Positions 42,867 to 51,488 of a stretch of 64,000 nt of DNA are shown here, piece after piece. Position 1 is the stretch's first letter; every line of letters begins with the position of its first letter. The position numbers and the translations under genes were made by a program. Source of the DNA: an uncultured Candidatus Saccharibacteria bacterium (GTDB lineage: Bacteria; Patescibacteriota; Saccharimonadia; Saccharimonadales; Saccharimonadaceae); assembly GCA_938018005.1 (NCBI GenBank), contig CALIJG010000020.1, positions 186,001 through 250,000 on the forward strand, in the 5' to 3' direction. Below the pieces are notes generated by a model that worked only from the letters and a program-made list of their open reading frames with translations, searched no databases and was not told the DNA's origin.

Positions 42867-43349
42867 CTATTCGATTGTCTTCTCAAACACCGTTGTGTTA
42901 TAGATCGTTGCGCCCTTGTGGAGATAAAAGTGATGGGCTGCTTGGCGCTTAGGGTTGGAGGTAAAGGTGAGCTTGGTCGCACCATGTTGCTGGCCCCAGC
43001 TTAGCATCGCATCCCACAGCCGCGAGCCAACCCCCTTACCCTGCACTGAGGGGTCGGTCACGAAATCATCGAGGTAGATCTTGCGCCCAGCAATCGGCCC
43101 CACCAACAGGGCGAGCGTTGCCATGCCTACTACCTTACCATCAAGACGAGCCAGGAGCAGAACTTGATTCTCAGCAGCGATCACCGCTTCTAGCGCCTGA
43201 CGCAAAGCGTCCATCGCCGCTGTATCATAGGTAATTGGAGTAGTTGGCGCGGTTGTTCCGGCTTGGTGCAGCACATCGCCCAGTGCTGCGATTGCCGCCA
43301 CATCAGCCTGGCTGACGGCGGTTGCCTGTTCGATTATGAGTTCTTCCAT
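42867..43349 (-). CDS. GNAT-family N-acetyltransferase
   Basis: 160 residues. Motif A reads DDFVTDPSVQGKGVGSRLWD (acetyl-CoA pyrophosphate loop Q/R-x-x-G-x-G/A), followed by FTSNPKRQAAHHFYLHKGA. Substrate unknown. It shares a 20-base divergent promoter with pta and starts leaderless. Pairing an acetyltransferase with the enzyme that makes acetyl-CoA from acetyl phosphate may be no accident, but that is inference. Confidence 0.85.
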   Translation of the reverse strand: MEELIIEQATAVSQADVAAIAALGDVLHQAGTTAPTTPITYDTAAMDALRQALEAVIAAENQVLLLARLDGKVVGMATLALLVGPIAGRKIYLDDFVTDPSVQGKGVGSRLWDAMLSWGQQHGATKLTFTSNPKRQAAHHFYLHKGATIYNTTVFEKTIE

Positions 43350-43369
43350 ATATCGATTATACTACAAGT
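43350..43369. promoter_or_regulatory. 20-base divergent promoter with overlapping -10 boxes
   Basis: Plus strand: TATACT (43358-43363) ends six bases before the pta ATG. Minus strand: TATAAT (43356-43361) ends six bases before the GNAT ATG. The two boxes share four bases. No recognisable -35 on either side; those would lie inside the opposite genes. Confidence 0.6.
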
Positions 43370-44323
43370 ATGAATCAGCGTATACTCACCCTACGTGATG
43401 CGCTCGCCACTCACCCGCCGCGCATCGCCTACCCAGAAGGCACCAACCCCATTATCCTTAGCGCCGTACGTCAGCTGGCCGATTGGCACGCCGCTCGGCC
43501 TGTGCTTGTTGTAGATAGCCCAACTGCTGTCAAGCAGACTGCTGCCGATGCAGGTGTCTCGCTTAATGGCATCGAGATTATGACAGTACCCCACCAACAC
43601 GATACTGCATCGGCAAATACCACTAACACGCCACCCCTTACCCCACTCACCTACGCAGCTCAGCTGCTTCACGATGGCACGTTTGATGCTATGGTGGCTG
43701 GCATTGACCACCCCACCACTGCGGTATTGCGGGCTGCGCTGAAGGTTGTTGGCTTAGCACCCGGAGTGCGCTATGCATCGAGTTTCTTCGTGATGGATAT
43801 GCCCCACTTCGCTGGCGGGGAGAATGGCCTGCTTATCTTTGCCGACTGCGGGATGAACATCACACCAGATGCCGCTGGCCTAGCCACCATTGCTAGAGCC
43901 AGCGCCTTGAGTGCCACCCGTCTTGGCTGGCAGCCCCGCGTTGCGCTGCTTTCCTACTCGACGCTCGGTAGTGCTGGTGGCCAAAGTGTCGAAACAATTC
44001 GCCACGCTCTTGCAGAAGTACAAGCCCATCAGCCAGAACTCCGTATCGATGGTGAGCTCCAGCTTGACGCCGCTCTTGTCCCCGCCATTGGCCACAAAAA
44101 AGCCCCTACCAGCCCTGTCGCTGGCCAAGCCAACGTCCTCGTTTTCCCCGATCTCAACTCTGGCAACATTGCCTACAAGCTCGCCGAACACCTGGCTGGT
44201 GGTCATGCCTACGGCCCTATTCTGCAAGGCTTCGCACGGCCAATCAGCGACCTATCGCGTGGCTCGAGCGTTGATGATGTGATTGGCGCGAGCTTAATCG
44301 TTGGTAGTATGGCTACTGAATAA
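43370..44323 (+). CDS. pta: Phosphate acetyltransferase
   Basis: 317 residues, the PTA/PTB domain alone. It interconverts acetyl-CoA and acetyl phosphate, giving ATP with acetate kinase in fermenters. Typical stretches: PRIAYPEGTNP, GRD-like VALLSYSTLGSAGGQS, DGELQLDAALVP, ANVLVFPDLNSGNIAYKLAE and GPILQGFARPISDLSRG. ackA is not adjacent. Leaderless by promoter position. Confidence 0.93.
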   Translation: MNQRILTLRDALATHPPRIAYPEGTNPIILSAVRQLADWHAARPVLVVDSPTAVKQTAADAGVSLNGIEIMTVPHQHDTASANTTNTPPLTPLTYAAQLLHDGTFDAMVAGIDHPTTAVLRAALKVVGLAPGVRYASSFFVMDMPHFAGGENGLLIFADCGMNITPDAAGLATIARASALSATRLGWQPRVALLSYSTLGSAGGQSVETIRHALAEVQAHQPELRIDGELQLDAALVPAIGHKKAPTSPVAGQANVLVFPDLNSGNIAYKLAEHLAGGHAYGPILQGFARPISDLSRGSSVDDVIGASLIVGSMATE

Positions 44324-44339
44324 ATTGCGCAATTTATTC
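44318..44339. repeat. 22-base perfect palindrome over the pta stop codon
   Basis: Eleven bases (GAATAAATTGC) followed directly by their exact complement in reverse. It includes the TAA stop of pta. It may fold at the mRNA end or bind a protein as a dimer; no T-tract follows. Confidence 0.5.
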
Positions 44340-44437
44340 ACGCAGGCTGGTGATTTCTTGCTTGCTTTTTGCAATCGTTTTCTTTGTCGTGTTCACTTCG
44401 TGCCCTCTTTTCTGTGGTGATTATCTTGGTTCACGTA

Positions 44438-44620
44438 TCAATTTGCTGCTGCGCCAGAGCACTTTTTGTCGTTTACTTTTCCTGCCGCAGTGCAGGTAGA
44501 TGAGCCGGTTTTTTTGGTTGCATATTGCAAGTAAAGTGCCTGTCTTTGCGTCGTTCTCATGCTCTCTGGTAGTGAGAAATCAAGGTTCGAGACGACACTA
44601 GTTGCCATTCTCCTATACAA
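44438..44620 (-). CDS. Possible small protein, 60 residues
   Basis: An open frame in an otherwise empty 457-base gap. Its C-terminal half (QRQALYLQYATKKTG and then a Cys-Lys-rich end) looks protein-like. GGAG lies too close to an internal ATG. Weak support, possibly noise. Upstream (44623-44653) is an AT-rich inverted repeat, ATATTGAAT with ATTCAATAT. Confidence 0.25.
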   Translation of the reverse strand: MYRRMATSVVSNLDFSLPESMRTTQRQALYLQYATKKTGSSTCTAAGKVNDKKCSGAAAN

Positions 44621-44780
44621 TGATATTGAATATATTTAAATAAAATTCAATATTATATTTTATCATAAGTACGCATTCTCCCACCTACCATACCATCAAT
44701 ATTCAGTCATGTATTAATCATGGTGAATAAAATTAATGTTCGATTCATAAAAATAACAGTGGTAGGAGTTGCACAAAATC

Positions 44781-45335
44781 TTATCTATGAGATTGTAAAA
44801 ATTCGCGCACTGCTGCAATTGGTTTAATAATGCGATACGTCGCTGCATCTTCTTCTGGCGATAACTCAGCGCGCGTCCGGCCATTGTAGCCATCTGGGCA
44901 AAATATTTTGTCCCAACCAAAGCCACCATCACCTCGCGGATGTGCTGCGATACTACCAGGTAGCTCACCGCGAAAAATATGCATTTCGTGGCCATCATAG
45001 TAACCAAACATACCTACCGCCAGTGCCGATCGATCATCAAATCCATCAAGCATGCGGCATAATTTTTCCAGCCCATCTGGCGCTTCGACGAAGAACTTAA
45101 TGAATGGGCCAGGCAATCCATTCAGTGCTGCAAACCCCAGCGACACATCTTCCACAAGAACTGGCCGCTGGGCAATTTCATACGCTTCACGCACTTTGTG
45201 TCGAACAACCTCCTCAGGCGAGGACGATTGAATCTCTACCAAATCAATCTTGCGATGCTCCAGCGGCATATCAAGCATGCACGCGAGATAGTCGGCCTTG
45301 TGCTGGTTACCCGTGATGAATAGTGGTTGCTGCAT
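44781..45335 (-). CDS. Ham1/RdgB-family non-canonical NTP pyrophosphatase
   Basis: 184 residues from MQQPLFITGN with AAAGGAA upstream. It hydrolyses ITP, XTP or related deaminated nucleotides to the monophosphate. FITGNQHKADYLA is the SxNxxK-type opening; VLVEDVSLGFAALNGLPGPF the substrate loop; GGFGWDKIFCPDGYNGRTRAEL the catalytic end. Last of three genes handling damaged or modified nucleotides (45384, 46234). Confidence 0.85.
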   Translation of the reverse strand: MQQPLFITGNQHKADYLACMLDMPLEHRKIDLVEIQSSSPEEVVRHKVREAYEIAQRPVLVEDVSLGFAALNGLPGPFIKFFVEAPDGLEKLCRMLDGFDDRSALAVGMFGYYDGHEMHIFRGELPGSIAAHPRGDGGFGWDKIFCPDGYNGRTRAELSPEEDAATYRIIKPIAAVREFLQSHR

Positions 45336-45383
45336 GATACTTCCTTTGTATATATTATCACTCAATACTTCTTGTCTAGTCTT

Positions 45384-46142
45384 TTAGCTAGCTATATTTT
45401 TTAATGCACCAATAATCTCAGATTCATCTCTTACTACCACAACATGCGGTAGAGTCAAGAACCAGGGCTGTTCATTATGAACAACAATGATTGGCTTATC
45501 AAGCGCCATTGCCATACCAACCTCATATCTTGCACTTTCTTGGTCAGGTTCCCACAGATATATAAGTACATCTGCTTCAGCAATTGCTCTCTTTTCATCC
45601 ATTGGAGAAAATCGTGACTGATCATCGCGATAGTTTCGAAACCAATCACAAGGGATGGTATAGCCTGCAGATTCAAGCATTGTTGCCACACGATTAGCTC
45701 GCGAGAGATCTTTCCCAGCGCAATATATCCTTGGGGTGCTCCTCTTCTCCTCCCGATATTTCTCTGGCTGCGCTCGAAAAACCTCGACCCATTTGCTATC
45801 TTCCGCTAGGTCGTTGTACGCAATATAATAGCGTTTTTGAAAGCCGCCAGCATGTGCAGCTTTGCGCGCCACTGCGTCTTGCACCTGCTGAGGTGAAAAG
45901 CCAAAATCACCGCGCAGTGCATCGAGAACAGCCTGCACATCCGCCAGCTCCTGCAGCGCCTCTTCTAGCCTATCATCGCCCAGTGGAATTTCGTTTGCTT
46001 CCTCATGAATCTTGCGCTGTAACTCACGGCGATACGCCGCGCGATCCAATTGATGATACTCCGTATGGAGCACCTGCGGGTCGGCCTTGCATTTCTCGAC
46101 AACCTTGTCACGTACGAGCTTTTCGAGATAGAATCGCACCAT
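45384..46142 (-). CDS. Fusion: MazG-like NTP pyrophosphohydrolase + nucleoside 2-deoxyribosyltransferase-like
   Basis: 252 residues from MVRFYLEKLV, chosen because AAGGAGG lies eight bases upstream; the longer frame lacks a site. Residues ~1-100: MazG/PRA-PH-type helices with EKLVRDKVVEK, HEEANE and EELADV-like QELADVQ metal-binding motif. Residues ~135-252: flavodoxin-like domain with RIYCAGKDLSRANRV, DEKRAIAEADVLIYLWEPDQ and SARYEVGMAMALDKPIIVV, as in deoxyribosyltransferases. The pair suggests breaking a modified nucleotide first to the monophosphate, then to base plus sugar phosphate. Substrate unknown. Confidence 0.75.
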   Translation of the reverse strand: MVRFYLEKLVRDKVVEKCKADPQVLHTEYHQLDRAAYRRELQRKIHEEANEIPLGDDRLEEALQELADVQAVLDALRGDFGFSPQQVQDAVARKAAHAGGFQKRYYIAYNDLAEDSKWVEVFRAQPEKYREEKRSTPRIYCAGKDLSRANRVATMLESAGYTIPCDWFRNYRDDQSRFSPMDEKRAIAEADVLIYLWEPDQESARYEVGMAMALDKPIIVVHNEQPWFLTLPHVVVVRDESEIIGALKNIAS

Positions 46143-46233
46143 TGCTTTATCCTCCTTGCCTGTTGGTTGTTGGGTTCCTTTTGGGTTTATATAGCCTACT
46201 ATCAAAAATTGCTATTATCTCACAAGTATTTCA

Positions 46234-46743
46234 TCATGAATTTTGTTCACCACCATTCATGGGACTATCTTCACTTGCACTTTGCAACTCATCGCGTAGA
46301 CGCATCCATATCTTGCCAAGCTCATTACGCCCAGCATGGTCGCTACCCCAACCCCAAAAGCTGTCATCGTCATTCATCTCCACAATATATCGATCGCCCG
46401 ATGCAATGAGTGTCTCGCGCACAAGATCGTGCTGAGCAAGCTTGCAGCGTACAATTTCTTCCATAATTGCCACCTTTTTATCGTCCCAATTGGGATCTTC
46501 CTCAGCCTTATGCTGGTTGGCAAAATCAGACGCTACGCGCGGCGAGCGGCATAAGCGCACCTGCTCAGCCCGAGCTGGATTGGTATCAAAAAAATGCGCT
46601 GCTTGGTAGGCATGTTCGCTCGTAGGGTACAGCACGCCGCGCCACTCAACCTGGCATGGTGCGAAGTTATCAAAGACATACCAGCCATCTAGAAAGAAGC
46701 CAGCTATGGTTGATTCGTTGTGTGTATTGCCCGTCATATTCAT
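46234..46743 (-). CDS. NADAR-family (YbiA-like) N-glycosidase
   Basis: 169 residues. FLDGWYVFDNFAPCQVEW, YPTSEHAYQAAHFF and DSFWGWGSDHAGRNELGKIW are family signatures. Members cleave N-glycosidic bonds of riboflavin intermediates or remove ADP-ribose from guanine. It precedes the MazG fusion and Ham1 genes on the same strand, so a shared function in nucleotide repair or NAD/ADP-ribose handling is likely. Bases 46744-46933 hold no supported gene, only a short hairpin (CTTGCA with TGCAAG). Confidence 0.85.
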   Translation of the reverse strand: MNMTGNTHNESTIAGFFLDGWYVFDNFAPCQVEWRGVLYPTSEHAYQAAHFFDTNPARAEQVRLCRSPRVASDFANQHKAEEDPNWDDKKVAIMEEIVRCKLAQHDLVRETLIASGDRYIVEMNDDDSFWGWGSDHAGRNELGKIWMRLRDELQSASEDSPMNGGEQNS

Positions 46744-46933
46744 GATAGTAACTCTGTTATAGACTGATATCTAGTGTGATTTGCTCTTGTTGTTATTAAT
46801 TTCTATTATTTACCATTTCTCCTTTCTAGAATCATATTTTTGAATCATAGTGCGATGTATTCAAATTATTCTATACGCTTATTTTCACTTGCATTTTGCA
46901 AGCTAGCTGATTAGGTGTGGCGTCGTATAATTC

Positions 46934-47539
46934 TTACGCGTGGTTTATTTGGTTCATGAGTTGTTTGTGGCCTAGCACTATATATAGGCCATATCCTGCG
47001 GTTGCGAGTGCCCCGCCAATGCTGCTGATAGCATAGACCGCTTGCCACGAAGTACTCGTTGCAAAGGCAAGGTAGAAGCCAATCAATGCCGTGCAGATGG
47101 GGAGCGGTGCGAGATAATAATCAATCGTCCGGCCAAAGATCTTCGCCTGCGGAATGAAGTGCAGCCCAACAATCAACACAAGCGCTGGCATGATATAAAT
47201 CTGCTGCTGGAATATACCAAGCAACGCAAGGATAACCCACAGCGGCGTATACGACACCGTGCTCAGCAGCTGCATCTGCTTAGCGATCCGCTTGCTGACT
47301 GGCGTTGGTGCTGGCTTGGGCAATTTTTTCGTCGCGCGGATATGCTGCACACCGCAAAAAATCAGCCATGCCGCATACACACCAAATAGTGCAAAGACCG
47401 CCCAGCCAATAGTGCCCCACGCCACACCAAACCACACAGCATACACGAGCATAAAGGTCGCCATGAGAATTGGAAACGGCGCCATGCTTTTCGCTGCAGC
47501 GATTAATTCATCTCTTTGTGGTTGTTCTGGGCTTGCCAT
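46934..47539 (-). CDS. Six-helix membrane protein, unknown family
   Basis: 201 residues with about six membrane helices in three pairs and a basic loop in the middle (RATKKLPKPAPTPVSKRIAK). ALVLIVGLHFIPQAKIFGRT is the most conserved-looking stretch. AGGAGA precedes the ATG. It follows ligA by 15 bases, so it is likely co-transcribed with it. Function unknown. Confidence 0.7.
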   Translation of the reverse strand: MASPEQPQRDELIAAAKSMAPFPILMATFMLVYAVWFGVAWGTIGWAVFALFGVYAAWLIFCGVQHIRATKKLPKPAPTPVSKRIAKQMQLLSTVSYTPLWVILALLGIFQQQIYIMPALVLIVGLHFIPQAKIFGRTIDYYLAPLPICTALIGFYLAFATSTSWQAVYAISSIGGALATAGYGLYIVLGHKQLMNQINHA

Positions 47540-47554
47540 ATATCTTTCTCCTGT

Positions 47555-49717
47555 TTATTGGATAAGGGTTAAAAATTGTTCTTCGGTGAGGATCATTGTA
47601 CCATACTTCTCCGCCTTGGCTCGCTTGCTCGTACCAACTTTGCCACCCGCAACGAGGTAGGTGGTGTCTTTGCTGACGCTGCTCTGGAAGGTGCCACCCA
47701 GAGCACGGATTTTTTCGGCCGCTTGGTCGCGGCTCATTGCTTGCAATGTGCCAGTGATGACGAATTTTTGACCAGCGAGCTGCTGCGATGATTGCACGAG
47801 CCGTGGCACGACACCGCACCGAGCAAACTTATCCAGTAAAGCAATATTGTCTGCATCACTGAACCACGCGACGATCGATTCAGCCACTACCACGCCAATG
47901 CCATCAATCGCCTGCAGCTCGTCAAGCGTGGCAGAGCGTAGGAAGCCAAGCAATTGCTTGTTATTTGCAAGTGTATTGACGAGTGCTTGCGGCTCATTAT
48001 GCAGTGCATTCTTTTCTGAATCATTACGATTATCATTCATACTGCCCTGCTGGGGTGCATCGTATTTTGAATTATCTGCAAAATGTTTCACGATATCGAT
48101 TGCCGTCTGCGCACCCACGTGGCGGATGCCGAGGCCGTAGAGGAAACGCTCAAGTGGTGGACGCTTTGCAACAGCAATGGCATCGATGAGCTTCTGTGCC
48201 GAGACCTCGGCAAAGCGATCAAGCCGAAGAAGATCCTCCTTCCTTAGTGTATAAATATCGGCTAGATCATGTACCAAGCCAGCCTCGACCAATGCAGCGA
48301 CATTCTTCTCACCAAGTGTGTCGATATCCAGTGCTCCTTTGGATGCAAAGTGCGTGAGGGCGCGCGTGAGAATGAGCGAGCTACTAGCGCCGCGCACCCG
48401 GTACACTGCCTCACCAGCAGGCCGCTCGAACTGCAGCTCGGGATATTGGCGCTGAAGCTCAGCTGGGTAGTCAATCGGCTCGGTATGAGCTGGGCGCAGC
48501 TCTGGCAGCACTCGCTCGACCTGCGGGATGATATCCCCCGCCTTGAAGATAACCACAGTATCGCCACGCCGCACATCGAGCCGAGCAATCTCGTCGGCAT
48601 TGTGCAGGCTGGCGTGCTGCACCGTCGTGCCAGCCACGACGACTGGGTCGAACACCGCTACTGGTGTGGCAGCACCTGTCCGGCCAATGCTAATGACGAT
48701 ATCGCGCACGATGGTAGTAGCTTGCTCGGCTGCATATTTGTAGGCCACTGCACCACGCGGATTCTTACCCACCATACCCAGGCGGTCGTAAAGAGCGCGA
48801 TTGTTGATCTTGATTACGAGGCCATCAGTATTGAACGGCAAATCGCGGCGCTGCTCACCCCACTGCTGGACGAAATTCATTACCTCGGCTAGATTCGTAA
48901 AGACCGCCGCTTGCTGGTTGCGTGTGATACCCAGTGCTGTCAAGGCGTCATAAGCATAGCTATTGGTCGGCACCTCAGCCGCATCATCACGGATGACATC
49001 GTAACCCCGAAAATGGAGTGGGCGCTGCGCCACGAGTGCTGGGTCAAGCTGGCGGATAGTGCCAGCCGCGAGGTTACGCGGGTTGGCGAAGGCTGGCTGG
49101 CCAGCAGCTTGCTGTCGCCTATTAAGTGCCGCAAAGTCGCGCTTCAGCATGACGATCTCCCCACGGATCTCCGTCCTGCCCTGCAGTAAGTGCTCAAAGC
49201 CAGGTGCTTCACGCAGACGTAGCGGCACATTGCGAATCGTCCGTACATTATTCGTTACATCTTCGCCAACGTAGCTATCACCCCGTGTGACGGCCTGCAC
49301 AAGCACGCCATCGTTATAGATAAGTGCGCAGGCCAAGCCATCCATCTTGATATCGGCAAAAAACTCGTGCTTGTGGCCTGGCAAGATCTTATCCATGCGC
49401 TGCACCCACGCCTCGACCTCTGCCGTGTCGAAGACATCATTGAGGCTGACCATCCGCCGGCGATGCTGCACCTTGACGAAGCCACCTTTGAGGACGTTGC
49501 CAACCCGCTGGGTGGGCGAATCGGGCGTGATGAGTGCCGGGTGCGCCGCCTCGAGCTGCTTGAGCTCGGCAAAGAGGCTGTCGTACACCGCGTCGCTCAC
49601 GCTGGGCGCATCCAGCACATGGTATTCGTAGCTATAACGATTGAGTAGCTGACGCAGCTCAGCACTGCGCTGAGCTGGCGATGAGGTGGGTGATACTGTG
49701 TGTTTGTCTTGTGTCAT
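47555..49717 (-). CDS. ligA: NAD-dependent DNA ligase, zinc finger lost
   Basis: 720 residues. It seals nicks in replication and repair. Domain Ia (SYEYHVLDAPSVSDAVYD), nucleotidyl-transfer motif with adenylated lysine KMDG (Lys124), OB fold (about 330-410), helix-hairpin-helix domain and BRCT domain (about 640-720) are all present. The Cys4 zinc finger (about 417-450) has lost all four Cys although the flanking GEAVYRV and HFASKGALDIDTLGEK remain. An Asn/Asp-rich insertion (about 570-595) interrupts the helix-hairpin-helix region. Confidence 0.94.
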   Translation of the reverse strand: MTQDKHTVSPTSSPAQRSAELRQLLNRYSYEYHVLDAPSVSDAVYDSLFAELKQLEAAHPALITPDSPTQRVGNVLKGGFVKVQHRRRMVSLNDVFDTAEVEAWVQRMDKILPGHKHEFFADIKMDGLACALIYNDGVLVQAVTRGDSYVGEDVTNNVRTIRNVPLRLREAPGFEHLLQGRTEIRGEIVMLKRDFAALNRRQQAAGQPAFANPRNLAAGTIRQLDPALVAQRPLHFRGYDVIRDDAAEVPTNSYAYDALTALGITRNQQAAVFTNLAEVMNFVQQWGEQRRDLPFNTDGLVIKINNRALYDRLGMVGKNPRGAVAYKYAAEQATTIVRDIVISIGRTGAATPVAVFDPVVVAGTTVQHASLHNADEIARLDVRRGDTVVIFKAGDIIPQVERVLPELRPAHTEPIDYPAELQRQYPELQFERPAGEAVYRVRGASSSLILTRALTHFASKGALDIDTLGEKNVAALVEAGLVHDLADIYTLRKEDLLRLDRFAEVSAQKLIDAIAVAKRPPLERFLYGLGIRHVGAQTAIDIVKHFADNSKYDAPQQGSMNDNRNDSEKNALHNEPQALVNTLANNKQLLGFLRSATLDELQAIDGIGVVVAESIVAWFSDADNIALLDKFARCGVVPRLVQSSQQLAGQKFVITGTLQAMSRDQAAEKIRALGGTFQSSVSKDTTYLVAGGKVGTSKRAKAEKYGTMILTEEQFLTLIQ

Positions 49718-49831
49718 AGTGGTTCCTTACTGCTTTAGTATAGCGGAATTTGGCGGTGGGCGCAGCTTTTTTAAGAGAGGATTTTAGTATAACCATCCTG
49801 CAAAATTGGTATGTATCTGATCTAAAGCCCC

Positions 49832-49996
49832 TTGCGTTCTCTTACGCTCACCCTCCCTACACTCCCTCCTCCGGAACACTATAAGGGTCGATACTCCCCA
49901 AGTATCGACCTCTTGCGTTGGGCTGAGAATCTGTCAGCACAATGACAGATTCTCACACTCCATCGGATGAAGTATGGGGAGGGTGAGCTAACGCAA
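49832..49996. ncRNA. Multi-hairpin intergenic element
   Basis: Outer stem TTGCGTT (49832-49838) with AACGCAA (49990-49996); next stem GCTCACCCTCCC (49846-49857) with GGGAGGGTGAGC (49977-49988), 12 bp perfect; inside it hairpin GGTCGATACT (49886-49895) with AGTATCGACC (49901-49910) and hairpin TGAGAATCTGTCA (49924-49936) with its 13-bp complement (49943-49955). TTGCGTT recurs at 49913-49919. The whole folds as a three-way junction on a long closing helix. It lies upstream of ligA on the minus strand. It could be a structured RNA or a palindromic mobile element. Bases 49997-50236 show nothing else. Confidence 0.55.
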
Positions 49997-50236
49997 AGAG
50001 AGCAAAATTTTTAAGATTCACATTCAATATTACCCTGTTAGAGAATGCAATATACAATAACAACTTGCCCCGCCATTGAATTCGAGAGTGCCTATTAGTA
50101 AGTATAAGACAAAGAACCTCAGCTTTTTGCTATCACAAAAGCCACTACGCGGCCAAGCGAAGCTCTCTCCACCATCAATCACCCACATTACTCACCCAAA
50201 ACTAGGCCTCAAGCGATACTATGATGGCTGCCCACC

Positions 50237-51487
50237 CTACGCTGGCGCTGCCGTATCATCAACAATCTTGCGATAAAGGAGGTAGATATACGCTGCGCAC
50301 CACACTACCGTCACCGAGCTGATGAAGCCCGCGAGGACGGGCATCGTCGGCACAGAGGCGTACCATTGCCAGAGGTGCTTGAGCCAGGCATCAAGGAGAA
50401 TAGCAGGGATCATCACCACACACCACAGCACTGCCACACTACCAAATAGCCACAACAGCCGGTACAAAATCCGCAGCCGCCGCCCTACCACCAAATCGCC
50501 CGCCGCTGCCAGCGCCCGCATAGGGTACATACCGGGCAGCGTCACTACCACAAGCGCAATAAAGGTGCTCGTGCCCCAATAGAGCGTCAGCACTGCCACA
50601 GTAGCCAGCAGCACATAGAAGAGCATCGAGCCAAATCCTTCGCTAATTACCCCACTGCTCGACAGGCCAATATACACCAGCGCCATCGCCCCCAGCGGGA
50701 TAAGCTGCACGAGGAAGACGAGGACGACCATCAGAGTGGCTACCAGTGGTGCACAGGCATTATACAGCCCATCGCGCAGGCGTGGCGCTCGCCCTGCCTT
50801 ATACTCGCGTAATAGCCACACTGTGGTGAGCCACACCAGCAAAAAGCCCAGCACCACATAGAGCTGCTGGTCGGCACTGAGGTTGCCGCTACCCGTGCCA
50901 AAGGCCGTCACCATGAGTAGCCCTGCCTCGCCTAGCTTACCCCAGGCACCAGTGAGAATATCCTTGCCCGACTCTGCTAGCATACTCTGCAGGCGGTCAT
51001 ACATTGTCTGGTTGGTAATCGCCCCAAGCGCCAAGAGCAGCACGGCATAAAACACCGCCAAGAGGCACAACGTCCGCCAGTGCGCCCGCACCATCCGTAT
51101 CACTTGTGCAATAAAGGCGACGTAGCCTGGTAATTGCAACGAACGCGCATAATCACGTCGACGAGTGCGACGGAAGCTCCGATGCGGTCGTCTCAGTTGT
51201 AAATTATGCAACCATTGACGGCTGCTCGCTACTACCCTACCAGCGCGAGCCTGCCAGGTCCGCCAATGGAGGTTAGTGCGCCAGCTGGGTCGCGTCGATG
51301 GAGCATCCTTCGAGTGCTGCGAGCGGGCTTTTGCGGAAGCAGTCCCGCGAGAGGATGATGTTGCCTTTTTTGCAACGCCAGGGTGTTTTGCCTCTTTTTT
51401 TGAGCGATGTTGGCTCGTAGCCACCGTGAGAGCGGTGCGTGATGATGAGCGGCGAGTTGACTTTGTTTTTTTTGCCACAGGCACCAC
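50237..51487 (-). CDS. Polytopic membrane protein with long basic N-terminus
   Basis: 416 residues from a GTG start directly after the htpX stop. The first ~125 residues are Lys/Arg/Ser-rich, low complexity and surely cytoplasmic, possibly contacting nucleic acid or acidic lipid. About six membrane helices follow (from ~135), with a conserved-looking GMYPMRALAAAGDLVVGRRLRI loop. Translation is probably coupled to htpX. Unknown family; the membrane core resembles general DUF975/glycerophosphodiester-type helices only in outline. Confidence 0.6.
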   Translation of the reverse strand: MVPVAKKTKSTRRSSSRTALTVATSQHRSKKEAKHPGVAKKATSSSRGTASAKARSQHSKDAPSTRPSWRTNLHWRTWQARAGRVVASSRQWLHNLQLRRPHRSFRRTRRRDYARSLQLPGYVAFIAQVIRMVRAHWRTLCLLAVFYAVLLLALGAITNQTMYDRLQSMLAESGKDILTGAWGKLGEAGLLMVTAFGTGSGNLSADQQLYVVLGFLLVWLTTVWLLREYKAGRAPRLRDGLYNACAPLVATLMVVLVFLVQLIPLGAMALVYIGLSSSGVISEGFGSMLFYVLLATVAVLTLYWGTSTFIALVVVTLPGMYPMRALAAAGDLVVGRRLRILYRLLWLFGSVAVLWCVVMIPAILLDAWLKHLWQWYASVPTMPVLAGFISSVTVVWCAAYIYLLYRKIVDDTAAPA

Positions 51488-51488
51488 C

